Below, in pieces: positions 7,801 to 9,217 of a stretch of 9,217 nt of DNA. The stretch is taken from positions 1 through 9,217 of the forward strand of contig CALIDR010000208.1 in NCBI GenBank assembly GCA_938022295.1. Reading direction: 5' to 3'. The stretch is from an uncultured Burkholderiaceae bacterium (GTDB lineage: Bacteria > Pseudomonadota > Gammaproteobacteria > Burkholderiales > Burkholderiaceae_C). The translations under genes and the position numbers were made by a program. The notes below the pieces were generated by a model, which saw nothing but the letters and a program-made list of their open reading frames with translations, did no database searches and had not been told where the DNA came from. Within the stretch, counting starts at the first letter, position 1, and the number at the start of each line of letters is the position of its first letter.

Positions 7801-8537
7801 AGCTGCTCCCGATGTCCCTCGTGGCGGCCGCCGCGCTGCTGCTGGCTGCGGCCGGCACCCTCGTGCCGACGCCGACCCGCGCCGGCGAAGCCGCGACGCA
7901 TGCCACGGCGACGGTGGCCGCCCTGACCCCCGCCGAGCTGCGCCGCGAGCTCGCCGCGATGCCCGCCGGCGACGCCGCGCGCGGCGAACGGCTGTACGGC
8001 CAGCAGTTCTGCGCCTCGTGCCACGGCGCACAGGGGCTGACGCCGAGCATCCACTGGCCGAGCGTGGCCGGCCAGCGCGCGGCCTACACCTACAAGCTGC
8101 TGCTCGACTACCAGGCCGACCGCCGCCACGAAGGCGAGCGCGCCGCGCTGATGCGCGACGCCGTCGTCGGCCTGTCGAACCAGGACCTGGCCGACCTCGC
8201 CGCCTACACCGCGCGCCTGCCGCGCCCGGTCGCCGGCGCGCCGCCCGCGGGGGCGACGCCGGCCGCCATCGAGACGCTCGTGCGAAGCGGCGACCGCAAG
8301 CGCCTGCTGACCGCCTGCGCGAGCTGCCACGGCGCGCGCGGCGGAGGCGGCACGAACGGCCAGCCGGCGCTCGCCGGCCAGAACCCGGCCTACCTCGTGC
8401 GCACGCTGCTCGACTACCACGGCGGCACGCGCGCCAACGACCCCGCGCGCGGCATGCGCGCCTTCGCCGCCAGGCTCACGCGCGACGAGGTCGACGCGCT
8501 GGCGGCCTACTACGCCGGCCTGCCGCCGCGGCGCTGA
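7797..8537 (+). CDS. Diheme cytochrome c, c4-like
   Basis: Periplasmic electron carrier of 246 aa with a signal peptide (MKLLP, hydrophobic to about 20, likely cleavage near 29) and two tandem cytochrome c domains. Heme sites are CASCH at 72-76 and CASCH at 174-178; likely axial methionines are M119 (ALMRDAVVGL) and M220 (RGMRAFAARL). Each half contains the ALAGQ/SVAGQ and LLDY elements typical of c4 and c553 proteins, and each ends in a helix of LAAY type. Its start ATG overlaps the fccB stop (ATGA), with AGGA at 7784-7787. Being translationally coupled to FccB, it is a natural acceptor for flavocytochrome c, or an alternative diheme cytochrome subunit, and could shuttle electrons on to the membrane complex encoded upstream or to a terminal oxidase. 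Family certain, exact partner inferred. Confidence 0.9.
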   Translation: MKLLPMSLVAAAALLLAAAGTLVPTPTRAGEAATHATATVAALTPAELRRELAAMPAGDAARGERLYGQQFCASCHGAQGLTPSIHWPSVAGQRAAYTYKLLLDYQADRRHEGERAALMRDAVVGLSNQDLADLAAYTARLPRPVAGAPPAGATPAAIETLVRSGDRKRLLTACASCHGARGGGGTNGQPALAGQNPAYLVRTLLDYHGGTRANDPARGMRAFAARLTRDEVDALAAYYAGLPPRR

Positions 8538-8585
8538 TTCCCGATGTCCCGACCCGCCATCCCCAACCCCCGAAAGGAACCCACG

Positions 8586-9005
8586 ATGAAACTGCGCCAC
8601 ACCGTGCTCGCCGCCCTCGCCGCCTCGACGCTCGCCGCCGGTGCGCATGCGGCCGACCTCTTCGTCTCGATCCACAGCGGCAGCGCGATGGCGCAGGGCG
8701 CGGGCCTCGTGCTCGCGGGCCAGGCGCTCGAGCAGAAGGCCAGCGTGCGCGTGCTGCTGTGCGACGCCGCCGGCGACATCGCGGTCGCCGGCAAGGAGCT
8801 GCCGACGCTCAAGCCGCGCAACGTGACGCCGCAGCAGATGCTGCAGGGCCTGATCCAGGCCGGCGCCAAGGTCGAGGTGTGCGCGCTGTACCTGCCCAAC
8901 ACCGGCCGCCAGGCGAGCGACCTGCTGCCCGGCGTGACGCCGGCCAAGCCCGCCGACGTCGCCGCGCACCTGCTCAAGCCCGGCGTGCAGACGCTGGCGT
9001 TCTGA
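8586..9005 (+). CDS. Secreted DsrE-family protein
   Basis: Protein of 139 aa: signal peptide (KLRHTVLAALAASTLAAGAHA, cut near 22) followed by a DsrE/YchN-like alpha/beta domain, DLFVSIHSGSAMAQGAGLVL, a strand with C59 (VRVLLCDAAG), and a strand with C99 (KVEVCALYLPN). C99 sits where DsrE proteins usually have the sulfur-carrying cysteine. DsrE relatives are mostly cytoplasmic sulfur carriers; this one is predicted periplasmic, matching the site of FccAB, so it might accept or hand on the persulfide product (inference). I chose ATG 8586 because AAAGGAA at 8573-8579 is well placed and the signal peptide begins there; an in-frame ATG at 8544 would add 14 residues before it without a ribosome site. 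It lies 48 nt after the diheme cytochrome and is the last gene that clearly belongs to the operon. Confidence 0.82.
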   Translation: MKLRHTVLAALAASTLAAGAHAADLFVSIHSGSAMAQGAGLVLAGQALEQKASVRVLLCDAAGDIAVAGKELPTLKPRNVTPQQMLQGLIQAGAKVEVCALYLPNTGRQASDLLPGVTPAKPADVAAHLLKPGVQTLAF

Positions 9006-9048
9006 CCTCGGTGCCCGCACGCCGCGGCACCACGCCCGGCCGCGATCG

Positions 9049-9217
9049 GTGACGCCCGACCTGCCATGGTGGCTCGCCGCCGGTGGCGCGGCGGCCGCCG
9101 CCTGGGCCGCGCCGCGGCTGTTCCACCACGCGATCCTGCGGGGCCTGCGCGCGCCGCGCGTGCCGCACGCGCCGCCGGTGGAGGCGCTGCCGCTGCCCCA
9201 CGGCCGCCTGCAGCCGA
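9049..9217 (+). CDS. N-terminus of a membrane-anchored protein of unknown function (3' end outside window)
   Basis: An open frame from GTG 9049 runs to the window edge, giving 56 residues. It starts MTPDLPWWLAAGG, followed by an Ala-rich hydrophobic stretch to about residue 22 that could be a membrane anchor or uncleaved signal, then a basic, Pro-rich region (LRGLRAPRVPHAPPVEALPLP). Anchored alpha/beta hydrolases often begin this way, but no catalytic motif is visible, so I do not name a function. There is no good Shine-Dalgarno sequence before the GTG, so the start is uncertain. The 43-nt gap after the DsrE-like gene would allow co-transcription. Confidence 0.45.
   Translation, partial: MTPDLPWWLAAGGAAAAAWAAPRLFHHAILRGLRAPRVPHAPPVEALPLPHGRLQP

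Noticed and set aside
8544..8585. Upstream ATG as start of the DsrE-like protein
   Set aside because: It would put 14 residues in front of a clean signal peptide and lacks a ribosome site, whereas ATG 8586 has AAAGGAA at the right distance.
9011..9030. GTGCC...GGCAC hairpin after the DsrE-like gene as a terminator
   Set aside because: The stem is only 5 bp with a 10-nt loop and no T tract follows; such short repeats are expected by chance at this GC content.

Overview
The window is a very GC-rich (roughly 70% or more), tightly packed proteobacterial segment. Its codon use, its bc1-type Rieske sequence and the diheme cytochrome c4 and flavocytochrome c genes fit a betaproteobacterium of the Burkholderiales/Rubrivivax-Leptothrix type. 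That assignment is an inference from sequence style; no marker gene is present.

Layout: positions 1-1157 on the minus strand hold a sigma-54-dependent PAS/AAA+ activator, cut off by the window edge before its DNA-binding domain. A 181-bp divergent intergenic region follows. It carries a good candidate sigma-54 (-24/-12) promoter pointing right and two TGGCA-type inverted repeats that could be the activator's upstream sites. From 1339 to 9005, nine plus-strand genes run with short gaps or ATGA stop/start overlaps and look like one operon: a bc1-type Rieske Fe-S protein, a DUF302 protein, a SLAC1/TehA-type (TDT family) anion channel, a CydA-like membrane protein fused to a C-terminal cytochrome c domain, a second polytopic membrane protein, a monoheme cytochrome c (FccA-like), the flavoprotein of flavocytochrome c sulfide dehydrogenase (FccB), a diheme c4-type cytochrome and a secreted DsrE-like protein. 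A last gene, probably a membrane-anchored protein of unknown function, starts at about 9049 and runs off the right edge.

How the parts may work together (inference): FccAB would oxidise sulfide, or a related reduced sulfur compound, in the periplasm. Electrons would pass to the mono- and diheme cytochromes c. The Rieske protein, the CydA-like/cytochrome c fusion and its neighbouring membrane protein could form a dedicated membrane complex exchanging electrons with quinone or oxygen. The DsrE-like protein may handle the sulfur product, and the TDT channel could move an anion such as sulfite. The divergent activator would switch the set on through sigma-54.

The strongest oddities are a Rieske gene without petB/petC, a cytochrome-bd-like subunit fused to cytochrome c without cydB, and an FccB that keeps both redox-active cysteines but lacks the cysteine that normally binds FAD covalently.
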